From Saccoglossus kowalevskii (lineage: Eukaryota; Hemichordata; Enteropneusta; Harrimaniidae), in contig NW_003122928.1 of NCBI RefSeq assembly GCF_000003605.2, forward strand, positions 68,598-97,286: a DNA stretch of 28,689 bases, in the 5' to 3' direction. Shown here piece after piece: positions 1 through 11,339 of this stretch. Both the position numbers and the translations under genes were made by a program. Positions within the stretch are counted from its first letter, which is position 1. Each line of letters opens with the position of its first letter. Under the pieces are notes generated by a model. That model did no database searches. It was not told the origin of the DNA and was given only the letters and a program-made list of their open reading frames with translations.

Positions 1-81
1 TAAACATGATTGCCGACGATTAAAATGTGTAGTTTTAGATAAGAAACAGTTTTTCAACGACCTGCTGCATGTCATTACCAG
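1..81 (+). repeat. Inverted repeat, left arm (partner 1929-2008)
   Basis: The reverse complement of 1929-2008 aligns with 1-81, including a nearly unbroken core around CAGTTTTTCAAC and CCTGCTGCATGTCATTA. The left arm starts at the window edge, so the repeat may continue outside. The arms are about 1.85 kb apart. This could be an inverted duplication or the ends of a mobile element; no transposase was recognised between them. Confidence 0.7.
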
Positions 82-1034
82 ACTTACCCTTTAATGGCTT
101 CTCATCAGAATTCTAAAAAAATATTTATTTATTTATTATATGCTTTTTTATTTTTGATCAATGGTCCATAAACAAATGAACGAACAAAATGAACATTTAG
201 AGCAATATCACAAAAACATCTATTTTCGGTTTTGTGCATTCATTTTTTTCTATATAATAGATCGATATATTAGTATCGCTAAAGTGGATTACAAATTAGC
301 ACACATATTTTAGTATTGTTCAAAGGTGAAATATAATTGTTAACTTATTGGAGTTTAGCCAGAAATATCTTGGTTGTACAATTGTTTTCTACATTAACGC
401 GTTATATGAATTTAATTAGTATATTAATGTCGAAATATAGTCATAATTCAATTCACATGATATGAATGACCGACGGGATCCTGTTGAGTGTCAAGGTATA
501 TGATCGCATGTCATGTATGTTCGTGGCAGTCTCTATATTGAGTGATACTCTGGTTACGAGTTGACGCTATAGTATGGAATTATGTGTTTTACCCTCTATG
601 TCATACATAACTACACTGATTTGGTTATCGGAGAAAAAAAAACGAATCCACAGGACATAATTGGGATAGCATTGTTACCACACAATGACGTACATGTGCT
701 TCATACTGGGATACTGTGCACTATTAATCATTATAAAGGTTTTTATGGTGCCGTAGCTTTTTATTACCACAATAATATTCGCAAATAAATTATTTTTTCA
801 AATTTGTTTAATTACCCCGAAAATGATTTAGAACATCTATAATAAATCTCAACAACGTTAGAATGGATTTGCTGAAGAGCCTAGACGCGATATTGGGTTC
901 GACTTCGTCTCAGATATGATATTACCATATATCCTTATTTTCATTATTCTACAGGACACTATCATGAGGGATTTATTATTTTTGTTATAAATCATTTTTC
1001 GAGTCGAATAATAATACATTGAAAACCAGAATAT
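82..1034. other. AT-rich stretch with no recognised gene
   Basis: The longest open frame here is 68 codons (582-788). It has no recognisable domain, no convincing splice sites and low-complexity composition. I see no RNA gene or promoter. Confidence 0.5.
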
Positions 1035-1069
1035 GCGTTACGTATTACGTATTACGTATTACGTATTAT
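1035..1069 (+). repeat. CGTATTA tandem repeat (7-base unit)
   Basis: Four perfect copies of CGTATTA run from 1041 to 1068, preceded by a partial copy (GCGTTA). It is a short minisatellite-like tract in non-coding DNA. Confidence 0.9.
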
Positions 1070-1928
1070 AACATGCTTGATCTTATCTAGCTTTCTGACT
1101 GGTTGGAACAGAGATGCATATGTAACACTAAAATACCTGTGTTTGCATCCAAAACTAAATAAACTGTTCATCGCGATTGTGGGTGGAAAATCAACTGATA
1201 AGAACTGGTAATCCTGGCCCAAAAAAAATCAATGCGAATTATTATTGCCTATGATTTTGCGAAATATTCCCCGTAACAGGCAGCCAGCCAAGCCAAAAAA
1301 AAGAAATGAAGAAACTTTCACAAACAAAAGATGTCCTGCAACTAAATTATGTAAGAGCAAACTTCCAGGCTAAGGTTTCGCTCAATGCAGAGAACCAACA
1401 TAATATCATCACAGCTTGATCACCTAAAATGTCAAGGGGATGGAGATCTGGTGAAAAGGGCTTGAAGTAATGTGGATGACTCTACCAGTAGTGCCTACAT
1501 CCTGTATGGAATTAATTTCATGTAGTTGTCAAAACAAATGCAAATATGCAGCATAGAAATGCAGCAAAGCAAAGCAAATTTACACACTTGCATGTTCCTG
1601 TAATGCTGAAAACTGTTGCAACCCGACTGCAAACTTGGGCTTGAGTAACCATACTTCATATTAGTACAATGCTGTGAACCACCTTTACTAAAAATATTTA
1701 GTTGAATAGGCACAGCTGTTTATATTAATACTTTGATTGCAGATCTACAAATGTACACAAAGTGGTATGATTCAATATTAGTGCTGATTCTGTTATATTG
1801 AGTTTAGAGTATAACTATAAAACTTGTATATGAGATTTTATTCATTTGTAATTCTTTTCAAAGATTTTACTGTTATAAGAAACATATGGAAGATATTTTT
1901 CAACTTGTGACAATAAAACGCAAATAGA

Positions 1929-2008
1929 CTGTTAATGACATGCAGCAGGTTGTTGAAAAACTGTTTATTTAAAACCACAAATTGTAAACTTTTGGCGATA
2001 ATGTTTAC
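1929..2008 (-). repeat. Inverted repeat, right arm (partner 1-81)
   Basis: This is the reverse-complement partner of the window's first 81 bases. Similarity fades on the inner side of both arms. Just beyond the outer side of this arm lies the segment ATGGCGGCCATTTTGAATGA (2113-2132), more GC-rich than its surroundings and possibly part of a dispersed repeat. Confidence 0.7.
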
Positions 2009-2331
2009 ACAGTTTGGCAACTGTGGTTTGAGTACCATTCAAGCCAATTTATGGCTCTTTTGCTCATATATTTTCAAATATACGACCATTTTCATGAAAT
2101 TTGTCTGCACCGTATGGCGGCCATTTTGAATGACGTCATAATACAATTTAAGGCAAAATTAAAATTGTCGTCATCCACCCTAGAGTGGAGTGAGACTGGC
2201 TAGTCTGTTTCTTGTAACACGAAGATGCCATCTATCAAAACAATACACTATATTGGCTGGCTGCCTATTAATATTACAATCAGTGAACTTCATTTGATGC
2301 CTTAGATTAATGAAGCATTAAATTTACTCAC

Positions 2332-2415
2332 CTCAAAACAAAATGGGACAGGACTCATAACTTGTACCCATGATGCTTGCAGTCTAGCTGCATCTTCATT
2401 TCTGCGTTGTACCAT
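2332..2415 (-). CDS. Candidate first coding exon, unknown protein (28 codons)
   Basis: On the minus strand an ATG at 2415 opens 28 codons that end exactly at GAG followed by GTGAGT, a near-perfect splice donor (2331-2326), in phase 0. An in-frame TGA lies five codons upstream, so this ATG would be the start if the exon is real. The peptide begins MVQRRNEDAARLQASWVQ and is mixed in composition, unlike the low-complexity frames around it. I do not recognise the family. The next exon would lie below 2326. The acceptor-like TTTTCAG near 1605 leads into an unconvincing frame, so the rest of the gene may lie outside the window or may not exist. Confidence 0.35.
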
Positions 2416-3172
2416 TTTCCAGCTAGTACATCACATCTCTGGTGGGTCTAGTTGTTGGTAGGCAGACAGATAAAGTAACGGTCAAAGTCCATTTATCGTT
2501 AAGGATTTTTGCACAACATCATCAGCACGTCTATATATTGTTATGTTTGGACTATGGGTATGTATCTGCCTTCCTCTACGCGTATACATTATAAGATACT
2601 GATATGTTGTTTGAGTGACATATTAACCATTTCACATGTTTGTATCTTATCATGTTAATGGATGTATCGTGCAATATTGTACATTCATAGAAGACAAACC
2701 AACAGAATTATAATATCACCACTCGGGCTTGACAATTGTGACGTATAAACGGTACATACTTCTTCATATACCCTCAGTCACATTTTATAATTGTTTAGCC
2801 ATATGCCTATTGACATAAGTGACATGGTAATGGTATGAGAGCTACATGCTATCTTATTAGGACATGAGAATTTAAATTAACGATTAGGCTACATTTCCAC
2901 CGTGTATATTACATCGAGAATATTCCACGAATGCTTATCAAGAAATAATTGACCAATATATACAATAGTATGGTTATTAGGAAAACTCAAACATTACGTC
3001 GTCGCATTGATGCAGGTCAATATTGTTCTTGCAAAGTGTGCGGCATTCTTGCCATTATACAATGACTGTGCCAATTGTCTTATATCTGAGTCATGCCTTA
3101 TAACTATCCTACATGACATGTTTCTTTGCGGGTTCGAAATATATTCAAATATATTTACAGAATACGTTAGCA
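2416..3172. other. Non-coding stretch upstream of the broken DED frame
   Basis: No conserved frame is seen. The frame at 3007-3198 overlaps the DED start in another phase and looks like chance. An acceptor-like ATTTACAG ends at 3160, 12 bases before the DED ATG. Confidence 0.4.
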
Positions 3173-3535
3173 ATGTCCATCAATACATACAACAGTAAGC
3201 ATCGTAAGCTATTTCATAATATACAATCGTCGCTTGGTCATAAGGAGGACAATGCAATTTAAGAGTCACTCTTCAATGAACAACTACCCGACATTGAAAA
3301 AGAAAGCCTTATTGGAGCAGCTGAGATTTTTGAGAAATTGGGAGAGAGAGGTTTGATCAAAGCAGATGACTTGACACTATTACGTGGTCTAATAACTAAG
3401 GTCAACAGAATACCGTTAATAGACAAGTGTATAACACCATGTGAAAATGATCTTGCTGGGATACAGCGGAATGGGAGCGACGTGGTCGATTTACCATCCA
3501 ACACTGGAACAAAATCCAAAGGCAAAACAACATAA
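3173..3535 (+). pseudogene. Death-effector-domain protein, interrupted by one in-frame stop
   Basis: From ATG 3173 a single frame runs 121 codons to TAA 3533, broken only by TAA at codon 30 (3260-3262). Codons 9-29 fit DED helix 1 (KLFHNIQSSLG). After the stop, ESLFNEQLPDIEKESL fits helices 2-3, and codons 51-86 fit helices 4-6: EIFEKLGERGLI, then ADDLTLLRGLI, then KVNRIPLIDKC. The last segment sits where family members carry the RxDL motif, here with P in place of D. About 33 polar residues follow with no second domain. DEDs mediate homotypic assembly of FADD, caspase-8 and FLIP type complexes. The single lesion and otherwise open frame suggest a young pseudogene, a sequencing error or a segregating null allele. 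Alternatively, an exon could begin after TTTAAG at about 3264. No intron separates helices 1 and 2, unlike the intact DED gene at 23693-25702. Confidence 0.6.
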
Positions 3536-5085
3536 GAAGGAACAGTCAACGCACATGGATAACATAACACTTGAAGTACCAAACAGAGAGAAAAAATATA
3601 AAATATTTTTTTTTATATACAAAATTAGTAAAATGTAAATTTAAATGTAAAACTATTGTATACAAATATGACACCAATCAGTGCACAGTCAGATAATTCA
3701 TAAAAATGTATTGGTTTTGATATTGATATTATTGACACCATAGCTTCTATATCTAAAGCTGGGTTTATTCCATGATTGCTTACTACCATGGTATATACTG
3801 CTAATTTTATTAATTTTCATATTTGATATTTATTTACACCAAAAATATATTGTATTGGGTCGTGCTTGTGGTCATCTTTGGCGTTGGTGTTTACACGAAA
3901 CATTCGTCTACAGACTGTATTGCAACTTCTGCTAAATGGCTTAATTTTATTGTAGGCATTGATTGATTATACAATTTGTCCAGTTGTTTGATTTGTTTTT
4001 CGATAACTTGGTATTTAGTAGAAAATGCAGTGCCTTCTATATATAGTGATGAGAAGAATCCATGCAAAAATTGTTAGAAAATAAAATAACACATATTCGC
4101 ACACAACATGAAACGTCCTATCATATTACATGTACTAAAGACCGTATGAACACATCTAACAATAGCAAGCTAGATGTAACTTTCAACAGAAATTTGAGTG
4201 ATTGCATGTTACTCATCAATATGTTCTTTCTCTTACACAGAAACAATTCCTACTGATATCCGGTCACAATATAATGATACAATTGGAAAAAAGAAACATA
4301 TTACTGACGAACACGCAAGTTCATTGTTGACAAGCGCATTGTCATCACTACGCGCTGTAAATTTCCAAACATCCTCCCATTGAAGTTCCGATGAGCAACA
4401 CACACTTGAGGGATTGCATGTTACTCGTCAATATGTTACTCATCATTATTGTTTTGAACCTGACTAAACTTTCGCCACTAGAATAACATGACATTCATGT
4501 TAATGTCTGATTGAGTTACATTGACACAGTGCTGTTTTAATATTAAATATATATTAATATTAGTTTATTCCTGATTTAAAACTCTTTATAATATTTATTA
4601 TTATGAAAAGTGTATATGATGAAAACATGACAAATGGCATCCTGTAAATACATGCTGAATCTTTGGGATGCCTATTATGGTAATGTTTTAAATAAAATAT
4701 CCACATATATAGTGTATTTTAAATAATCCATGAGCGTTGAACATGCCAAGGTGATTCCTGATGAGCATTACCAGCAATCACTTACTTGATATGTTATAAC
4801 TTTTAAATAAGACCAAGATTGCTGTCTATATAAACAATTCAATTATTTTATTATCGCCACGGTGATTATGCTAATTAAAGTTGTTGTCTAGCATTGGCGA
4901 CGAATCAGAGTGGAGCTGTATGTCTTATCTATGTTAATGTTAGTGACCTTTCACTTCTGAGTTCCCGACAATTTTGAAAGACTACTTGTTTACATTGGAC
5001 ATTTAAATCGACTTGTTTTCAGTAAACATGGATGAAAGTGCAGCCTTTGCACTTAGAAAGTTAAAGTATTCATCTTTGCAATCGA
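3536..5085. other. AT-rich stretch, no recognised gene
   Basis: I see no conserved coding frame. The stretch contains a 26-base direct repeat (4200-4225 and 4412-4437), a small inverted repeat ACATCTA/TAGATGT around 4152-4177, and an AT-only hairpin at 4538-4562 (TAATATTAA, 7-base loop, TTAATATTA). Confidence 0.5.
4200..4437 (+). repeat. 26-base direct repeat, 212 bases apart
   Basis: GATTGCATGTTACTCRTCAATATGTT occurs at 4200-4225 and 4412-4437 with one mismatch (A or G at position 16). Part of the word (TATGTTACTCATCA) recurs directly after the second copy. It is probably a local duplication; no gene is attached. Confidence 0.75.
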
Positions 5086-8000
5086 GTTTGTAATAATCGA
5101 TAATATCGATAATCTTTCGACAGTGGTAAAAAGAATCCCAATTGCGTTTCAGTGATTTGATGACAATCTAAGATTCAAAAATAACAACCAGAGTTGTAGA
5201 TCATTTCGCTGTGATGTTTTGTAACTTAAAGGCGAAAATCTTGCGAATATATAACTGCTTAATTTATTTCAGTGCACATAGCACTTAACATGACGATGAC
5301 TTCAAACAAAACCTAATAGCAATACAGCTTTGAGAGTTATTGATCAATGTTTCTTTTTGAGAAGATTCGAGTGAGTACAATGTGTCTGTTTTCGATAGTT
5401 TCCCATGAAGGTAGTAGCTGTATTTCGCAATTTTGGTATGTATATTTAGTGCAAAACGGTGGCTATTGTTGCTAATACATCCAGGGTATACGACTTCCTG
5501 TACATGTACCGACAGCGTGTTTATCTGTACTGACTTAGTGAATAATATGACACGTCACAAGTTTGGATGTTTGAGACATGCAATTATCTGCTAAAAAAGC
5601 CATACACAGCGGATTTCGTATTTGCGCAAACCAAAGTCCAAAACATACATTGGCTTCAGATTATGGGCGTCGAAGAGACCAGTGTCCAACATTACACTAG
5701 TCCTGTGTAACTATTGTGAAAATAAAATAATATGAATCTGCATTCAAATTATGTAATATCTATGAAAAAGTGGCATACGTGTTCATGTTTATACACAGTT
5801 AATTGCTATAGTGTGATTGTTAAATACTTTTGAATTGCTTTGCTTTAATTGGGATTTGTTTTTATATTTTACACTCTGTATCTATTTATATCGACGTACA
5901 ACATTTAATTAATAAGTAACTTTATTCGGGTATACAATAACTAACAAATAATTCGGCATTGGAGAACGTCTAATAAAGGCAGATTGTCACGTGCTTATCA
6001 TAAAAAAATAATGAATATTTTAGTGGATATTCATTAAAATGAAACAAACATATTTTAACTATTACGATCTGGCCGATTGAGAATCTAGAGTAAGTAGCAT
6101 CCTAAAGAATGCAAATAAAGGAATACTGCCCCTGGTTTGACCTGTTCTTTTCATGTCAAAAATGAAAATTGACGTCCTGAAGCAGCGCAGTAATATATCT
6201 AACCAGCAATGTGAGCAGTACACAACAACTCTGATGAAAATTAGCACGGACTATAATGTAATAGTAATAAACAATTATAATTAATCATTTACTACACGTA
6301 AAGTTTCAAATTAAGGAATTACATAAATAATATAACTTGGATTGTATACACATTCATGTATACAGCAATATGTTTAAACAAAATTGAGTACATGTACGAG
6401 GTAATTACTCTATGCTCATCACTATTTCGATATTTAAAATTGTTATACTGCATGATAGAGCAATTATTAATAATATATATTTACTATCTAATTGACATAG
6501 CTTAGAAAATATTTTCATAGCCAAAAGTATCAGTGTTTTTACTCTGTCTACTTCTATGTCTAACAAATGGATCATTTTTGGCATATTATAACCCATATGC
6601 TGGTCACACACAAATTCAATTGGTTTGACCTTTTAATGTCAGTGATGTCAGTGATGCTAGTTATGTTAACCACGCAAACAAGGCAATTTGAAGTTAAATG
6701 TTCCCAATATCTTGAAAAAACTTATTAATAGATGCAATTTTGAAAGAGAAAACAACAACACCACATAGACATATATTTACGCTGTTATATGCCTGTCTCT
6801 CAATCTTGGGTCTTCATTATCTAAAGGCAAATTGCATGTATAATCAGTACAGAATTCAACATATCTGGTTATGAAAACAAACAATTGTGTACTATTTTAC
6901 TTTGAATATACAAACTATTGAAACATGTCTCACCTGCCATGATGGTTTCATGAATTAATGAAATCAAGATCAAATTCAGTAGTACAGTAATTATCTACAC
7001 TTCACGATGGAATCATCTGGTTATTGAACGTGAAATATACTATAAATGTTAATTACGTATATCTGGCAGGCGAGGTTGCAGCTAGTACGGCTTCAATCGT
7101 TGCTTGTACAATAATTCATAGATTGATTTAGACTCTTCTAAAGCAACCAGGTCGTTTTCCGGAATGTGTCATTCGCCGGTAGAGAGTGAGAACTGGTACT
7201 TTTAAGTGCATTACCAAACCGGTGTTCTCAATTTTTGTTATGTTTCATGAGATGGTGCCAATCATCCATGTTTTTGGAATCCCATTAAAGCATTTTCTCA
7301 CTGAATGTCACACCAATCCTTTCACAGAACTGTGTCAGTTCTATTTAAGGAAACTGGGACAGATCGTGAGCGTCAATAATTATACATGTTTGGTTTTGTT
7401 CTGTGAAATACTCGTATAAATTCAATACTGGTTTAAGGCTTCCATATGAATATGAATACCTACGCGGGAATGTTGAAACTCCAGTGTTTATTTTTGTTTT
7501 CCAGAAACTGGAAATACTTTGATTTGGATCACGAATCAAAAACGCGTGTGTATATCCTACTGGTATGTTGTCACATCTTACTACCATAAAATCAGCAATA
7601 ACTTTGAAAACAATCAGACTTTTTCTTTTGAAGTCTAACATAGTTTTTACTTCTTGGTTACGGCCATTGACATATGTTGTATTGTCTTCTAAACATTGCT
7701 TCCATTCTTCTATGAATGGAACTTCATATGGTTCCATAAACGTTTTAGTATTTTCTCGGCCTGCAAAACATTGTAGAAGAGCCGTTGATGTAGTTTTTTT
7801 TTGGTGTTTACTTATTGCAACACGACGTGGGCGATGTGACGTCATTTCAACCTGTTCAAAAAGAATATTAAATAATATACTTTCAGGTTTAAACGAAATT
7901 ATCATTCATTGGTGATTAAATTGTACCCAATGATATTGAGCTCGAAAATAGGCCTGTGACACGTTTCAAAATTGTATGGGTGGATCTATTTGTTTGCGTT

Positions 8001-8432
8001 AATACTCGGGTATGAGTTGTACTTTGAACCATACGTTCATGTGATTGAACACAGCAATAACTATGATACCTGTAAGCAACTGTTTTTATGAAGTTAATCT
8101 TAAATTAGATCAATTACAAAAAAATGTATATAGGTATATAAGTGTGTTTATCTACCTGGTTTACTGTGGTGTTTAGTGAACATAAACCGTTACATACCTG
8201 TATTTAGCTATTTCTCTCAGTTGAGCACCCTTTACTGTTCAGCTGTTCAAAGGTCAATCACAACTCTTATGACGTTTCAGATTAGTCACTATGCGATATA
8301 GTGCTGTCACATGGCCTAGGGTTTGCAGGTTGACCATTCCATAGGTGTCACAGATCAAAACATTATTATGTTACAATAATGTGCTAATATATAGCAAATA
8401 ATACAACTCTTTCGAGAGGTACTCATAACCCT
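5086..8432 (+). repeat. Large inverted repeat, outer left arm (partner 13026-16138)
   Basis: The reverse complement of 13026-16138 aligns along this segment with frequent substitutions and small indels. Landmarks run in the same order: TTTGTAATAATCGATAA at the outer edge, GGTGATTTGATGACAATCTA type words near 5155, the ACATGTACTCAATT region, the sulfotransferase-like pseudogene, and GGTTGACCATTCC near the inner edge. The outer boundary is sharp at about 5086/16138. The arms are 3.35 and 3.11 kb, separated by about 4.6 kb. Both coding and flanking DNA are duplicated, so this is a segmental inverted duplication rather than two independent retrocopies. Confidence 0.9.
7082..7845 (-). pseudogene. 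Sulfotransferase-like P-loop protein, decayed copy (left arm)
   Basis: An ATG at 7845 starts a frame containing HRPRRVAIS, STALLQCFAGRENTKTFMEPY, IPVGYTHAFLIRDPNQSISS and CIIIDAHDLSQ. This is the order seen in a sulfotransferase-like P-loop family common in marine invertebrates and often labelled branched-chain-amino-acid-aminotransferase-like. The family keeps an N-terminal PRSxSTAL-type PAPS-binding loop; here the residues before STAL are altered (SKHQKKTT), so catalysis is doubtful. The frame stops at 7345-7347 just after DLSQFP. Recognisable sequence (TQFCERIGVTF, then MDDWH) continues beyond it with further in-frame stops, down to the position matching the other copy's end (CTA at 7082-7084, TAG on this strand). 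No introns are evident. It is a dead copy, but longer in its 5' half than the right-arm copy. Confidence 0.6.
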
Positions 8433-8916
8433 GTCTCCATGACAACCCTAATAAACAAATTAGGGTCAATAGGCAATTTGATTCAAAGTAAAAGAATATT
8501 GTCATATGTCATGAAAATCATAATGTATAAAAGAAGTATAATAAAGAAGTATAGAATAAAAGAAAACTTATCAGTAGTAATAATGTACATTTCTAAAGGT
8601 GTTTTAGATTTATTTTAAACATGATATCTTATTTAGATAAACACGTATGACGTCACTGTAAGATTTTTATCTCAGTAATTGAATTTTCTGCTCTTTTTTC
8701 AGGTGTAATTGATGTCATCATTATGATTGTATTCAGTATGTTTAAATGGTAGTCTACTGTATTGAGGTTGTGATATATGTATATATGTTATTAATATTAC
8801 CCTTTTGTACCACCGATTTGGACGTCGGTTTACTCAAATTTGTTCCTTTTAAGATGTGCCACACACAATACAAGTATGTATATAAAAAAAATTAGGTAGG
8901 TTAGAATGTTCGATGA

Positions 8917-9120
8917 ATGGTACAGAAACACAATTCGCCGACGGTAACGACTGTGGCAATTATATATACTGATTTTCTTCAAAACTACACAATATTCTAT
9001 GGACTAAGACCCATTAGGGCGGGTCAAACACCCTTGTCTAATTTTTATCTCCATGACAACCCGCAGAACGATCATCGAGAGTACAAAGAGGCGACTTTAG
9101 CGTTTCTTCTTCTGTAAAAA
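8917..9120 (+). pseudogene. NADAR-like (YbiA/DUF1768) N-terminal fragment
   Basis: An ATG at 8917 opens 66 codons. Residues 24-63 read YTIFYGLRPIRAGQTPLSNF, then Y44, REY at 54-56 and an EATLAF segment at 58-63. This follows the start of NADAR domains: a strand ending in FY or FF, then PLSNFY, then a Y-x-S-x-E-H-A-F-Q helix. The frame stops straight after, so most of the domain (the QxxKA helix onward) is missing and was not found downstream. NADAR proteins hydrolyse ADP-ribose-linked or N-glycosidic substrates; this fragment could not. It may be a transposon or host-gene relic, or an exon using a GTAAAA donor at the end. It lies in the spacer of the large inverted repeat and has no partner in the other half. 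Confidence 0.35.
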
Positions 9121-9263
9121 TGTGGGAGGGGTGGAACAATTAACGATATTCTGTACAAGTTAGCTAGAGTTCAGTGCGAAGTACGTAAAATAAAACACTG
9201 TGCAGATTTAAAAAAATGTCGTACGATATTGGAATAGGAGATTCGAGGTGGTTCCTGATAGTT

Positions 9264-9479
9264 TTAAACGAGTCTGAGGTCTGTACCAATTTGCCAGTCC
9301 GATAGTCCTATTTTTTTCATTTCGTCTGGTTTCGTGATCATGTTGACAGATTTGTACCTCGGTACTACGTTTTTGTAGGGTTCCTTCTCAACACTGAATG
9401 GTTGTGCAACCATGTGTTCGACAATTTGAACTGCAATGAACCAGTGAACAAGGAGGCACCAGAAATTAGGAGAGAACAT
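9264..9479 (-). CDS. Possible small secreted protein (71 codons), uncertain
   Basis: A minus-strand ATG at 9479 opens 71 codons. Residues 6-20 are hydrophobic (FWCLLVHWFIAVQIV) and look like a signal peptide, with a possible cleavage near residue 26 (MVA/Q). A charged tail without cysteines follows. It could be a stand-alone peptide or the first exon of a secreted protein, though the only donor-like site near the end (GGTACAG) is weak. No homology is recognised, and frames this long occur by chance in this window. Confidence 0.18.
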   Translation of the reverse strand: MFSPNFWCLLVHWFIAVQIVEHMVAQPFSVEKEPYKNVVPRYKSVNMITKPDEMKKIGLSDWQIGTDLRLV

Positions 9480-10646
9480 TTATAGGAACGGCAAAAGATT
9501 TCAAAACGTGACAGAACATGTTACATGATATAAATCAAATGTCTGGTTGGCGCAATTGAAATACATGTATAAGAAATCGGGTGAGGCCAAGTACACCTCT
9601 TTAATGGAAGTTGGAAGTCATATAAAATGGTACTTTCCGACCTATTGCACTGCGTTGTTTCTGAAAATTACTTACTGTGTACAGTGCAATTATCATCCAA
9701 CGTTTTGTGTGGATCAGAATGTTCATTCTATTCATAAAATTTGAAACTACACACGTCATTTGGAAGAACGTTGCGTGAGCAAACAAGCTGACTATTCAAA
9801 ATCAAACATAAATAATTGCCTTCTGATCCATTTGACTTCGGCAAATCATTCTTAGCATGGTCTGTTCAAATGTCCTGCATAACAAAGGGTGCGGATTACG
9901 ATATGTACCGTTGTTAGTTAAATATTAATTAAATTAAACAAAACCGTTGAATCTTAAAAACACAACTTAAAGCTGAATAAAAAAAACCCAGAGCAACTGA
10001 AATGTATAAATGATATGTATGGGTTAAAAGTGCCATAGTCTCCAAGATATAAAGATTTTGTCATTTTGTTATATCTACTTTATACCAGAGCGTGGTGCAT
10101 TCTAATTTGATGTAAATTATGTAAAACTAAATTCATTTAAATTTGAAGTGTTTCAATTACTTACCAGTTTAAAAACTGGTAAACAGAACACTAGATATCA
10201 GAATTAGAATGGTAAGTATGGTATATACAACATACATGAGCTGCCATGTTCCTTTTATCACAGGAAAAACTATATGATGAAATCTAGCGATATTTTTGTA
10301 ATCTCACCTAATTCTTTTAAAAGATTCCTCTCATTAGTAAATAGCGCCCTCACTCAACAATATTTAGAATGAGTGGTTGGTCAAAAGTTTGATGAGTCAG
10401 ATACATCTATTGACTAAGCTTGTTGTACATAGATGCGATTGAGTAGATAAACCATTAATGTTGTTGGGTGTATTGGGAGGGGTGGAGGATTTCATGTTTG
10501 TAATGACTGGTTGTAATGTGCTATCTCGTTGTTTTCAGAATGCAGCCTGATATTTGTTGATTTCTTGGTTGTTCAATTATGGCTAAAAATTTTGGTGTGG
10601 GGGGAAGATATGTTTATTGATTGTTGAGTTTTTGTATAGACACCCA
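9480..10646. other. Left spacer of the nested inverted repeat, no recognised gene
   Basis: AT-rich non-coding DNA. The only clear structure is a near-perfect 22-base hairpin at 10161-10182. It does not match the right spacer (11933-13025), so the two spacers have independent origins. Confidence 0.5.
10161..10182. repeat. Short perfect hairpin (10-base arms, 2-base loop)
   Basis: TTACCAGTTT is followed by AA and then AAACTGGTAA, an exact reverse complement. It is not followed by a clear T-run, and no transcript is implied. Confidence 0.7.
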
Positions 10647-11299
10647 GCGGCTTGAAATGGTATGGTCCAATTCAAAAATTTGTATTGCTGTGTCTTCTAA
10701 AAACATGAGATCACAATGATTTCTGTTAATTTTTTACTGTTGTAGATCCTGAGAACTAGCCACTGAATATGATGTCGGGAATGAATAGTATTTTGAACAA
10801 GCTTTATTAATTATTGCTGGCAATATTACAATATGAATATCTAGAAAATCGTGACACCATTCTAGCTGTTGTATTGTTATGCTTCTTAAATATTTTTTTC
10901 AAATGTCTTGAAACAGATTAAAATATAAGGATTGTAAAATATTAAGATGAAATAGTGTCCAACAAATTAATTTGTATATGGTAAACTCATTTTTTAAAGA
11001 ATTCAGTGAAAATATTATAAAATAAAATAACTTAAATAGAAATATTATGTGTATTTTTGGATGTGGAGACTTGGCTGGCCCACTCAAAAATAAAAAGATG
11101 TGAGGTCTCCAGTTCTTTGTTATTTTATTCTTTTTTTATTTGTGAAAAAACTTGTGAAAAGACTGCAAACAATTAACACTCATAGTGCAGGGCTAGTTTT
11201 CAACATGTCTTTTGCGTGAGTGTGAAATTGCATTGGTTTAGTGACTAAATCTTATTTTTTTTAATAATAGAATTTCTTTAATTTGGGGGAGTCCTTCTA
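10647..11299 (+). repeat. Inner hairpin, left arm (partner 11340-11932)
   Basis: The segment aligns with the reverse complement of 11340-11932 from GAAATGGTATGGTCCAATTC at the outer end to ATTTGGGGGAGTCCTTCTA at the inner end. About 110 bases around 10890-11000 are present only in this arm. The arms approach to a loop of about 40 bases (11300-11339), so the whole unit is a fold-back of about 1.3 kb. I see no coding sequence in it. Confidence 0.9.
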
Positions 11300-11339
11300 A
11301 AAAAAGAAAAGATTTATATGTATATCTGTTCTATTTTTA

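Noticed and set aside
582-788. 68-codon plus-strand open frame
   Set aside because: No domain, no splice context and AT-rich composition. Its length is within chance for this window.
1029-1075. CRISPR array
   Set aside because: The CGTATTA copies are contiguous 7-base units with no spacers; it is a simple tandem repeat.
3259-3582. 107-codon minus-strand frame
   Set aside because: It is antisense to the DED frame, which carries the recognisable domain.
7565-7915. 116-codon plus-strand frame
   Set aside because: It is the antisense shadow of the sulfotransferase-like pseudogene on the minus strand.
10161-10182. Rho-independent-type terminator
   Set aside because: The hairpin is perfect but this is eukaryotic DNA, with no upstream gene and no T-run.
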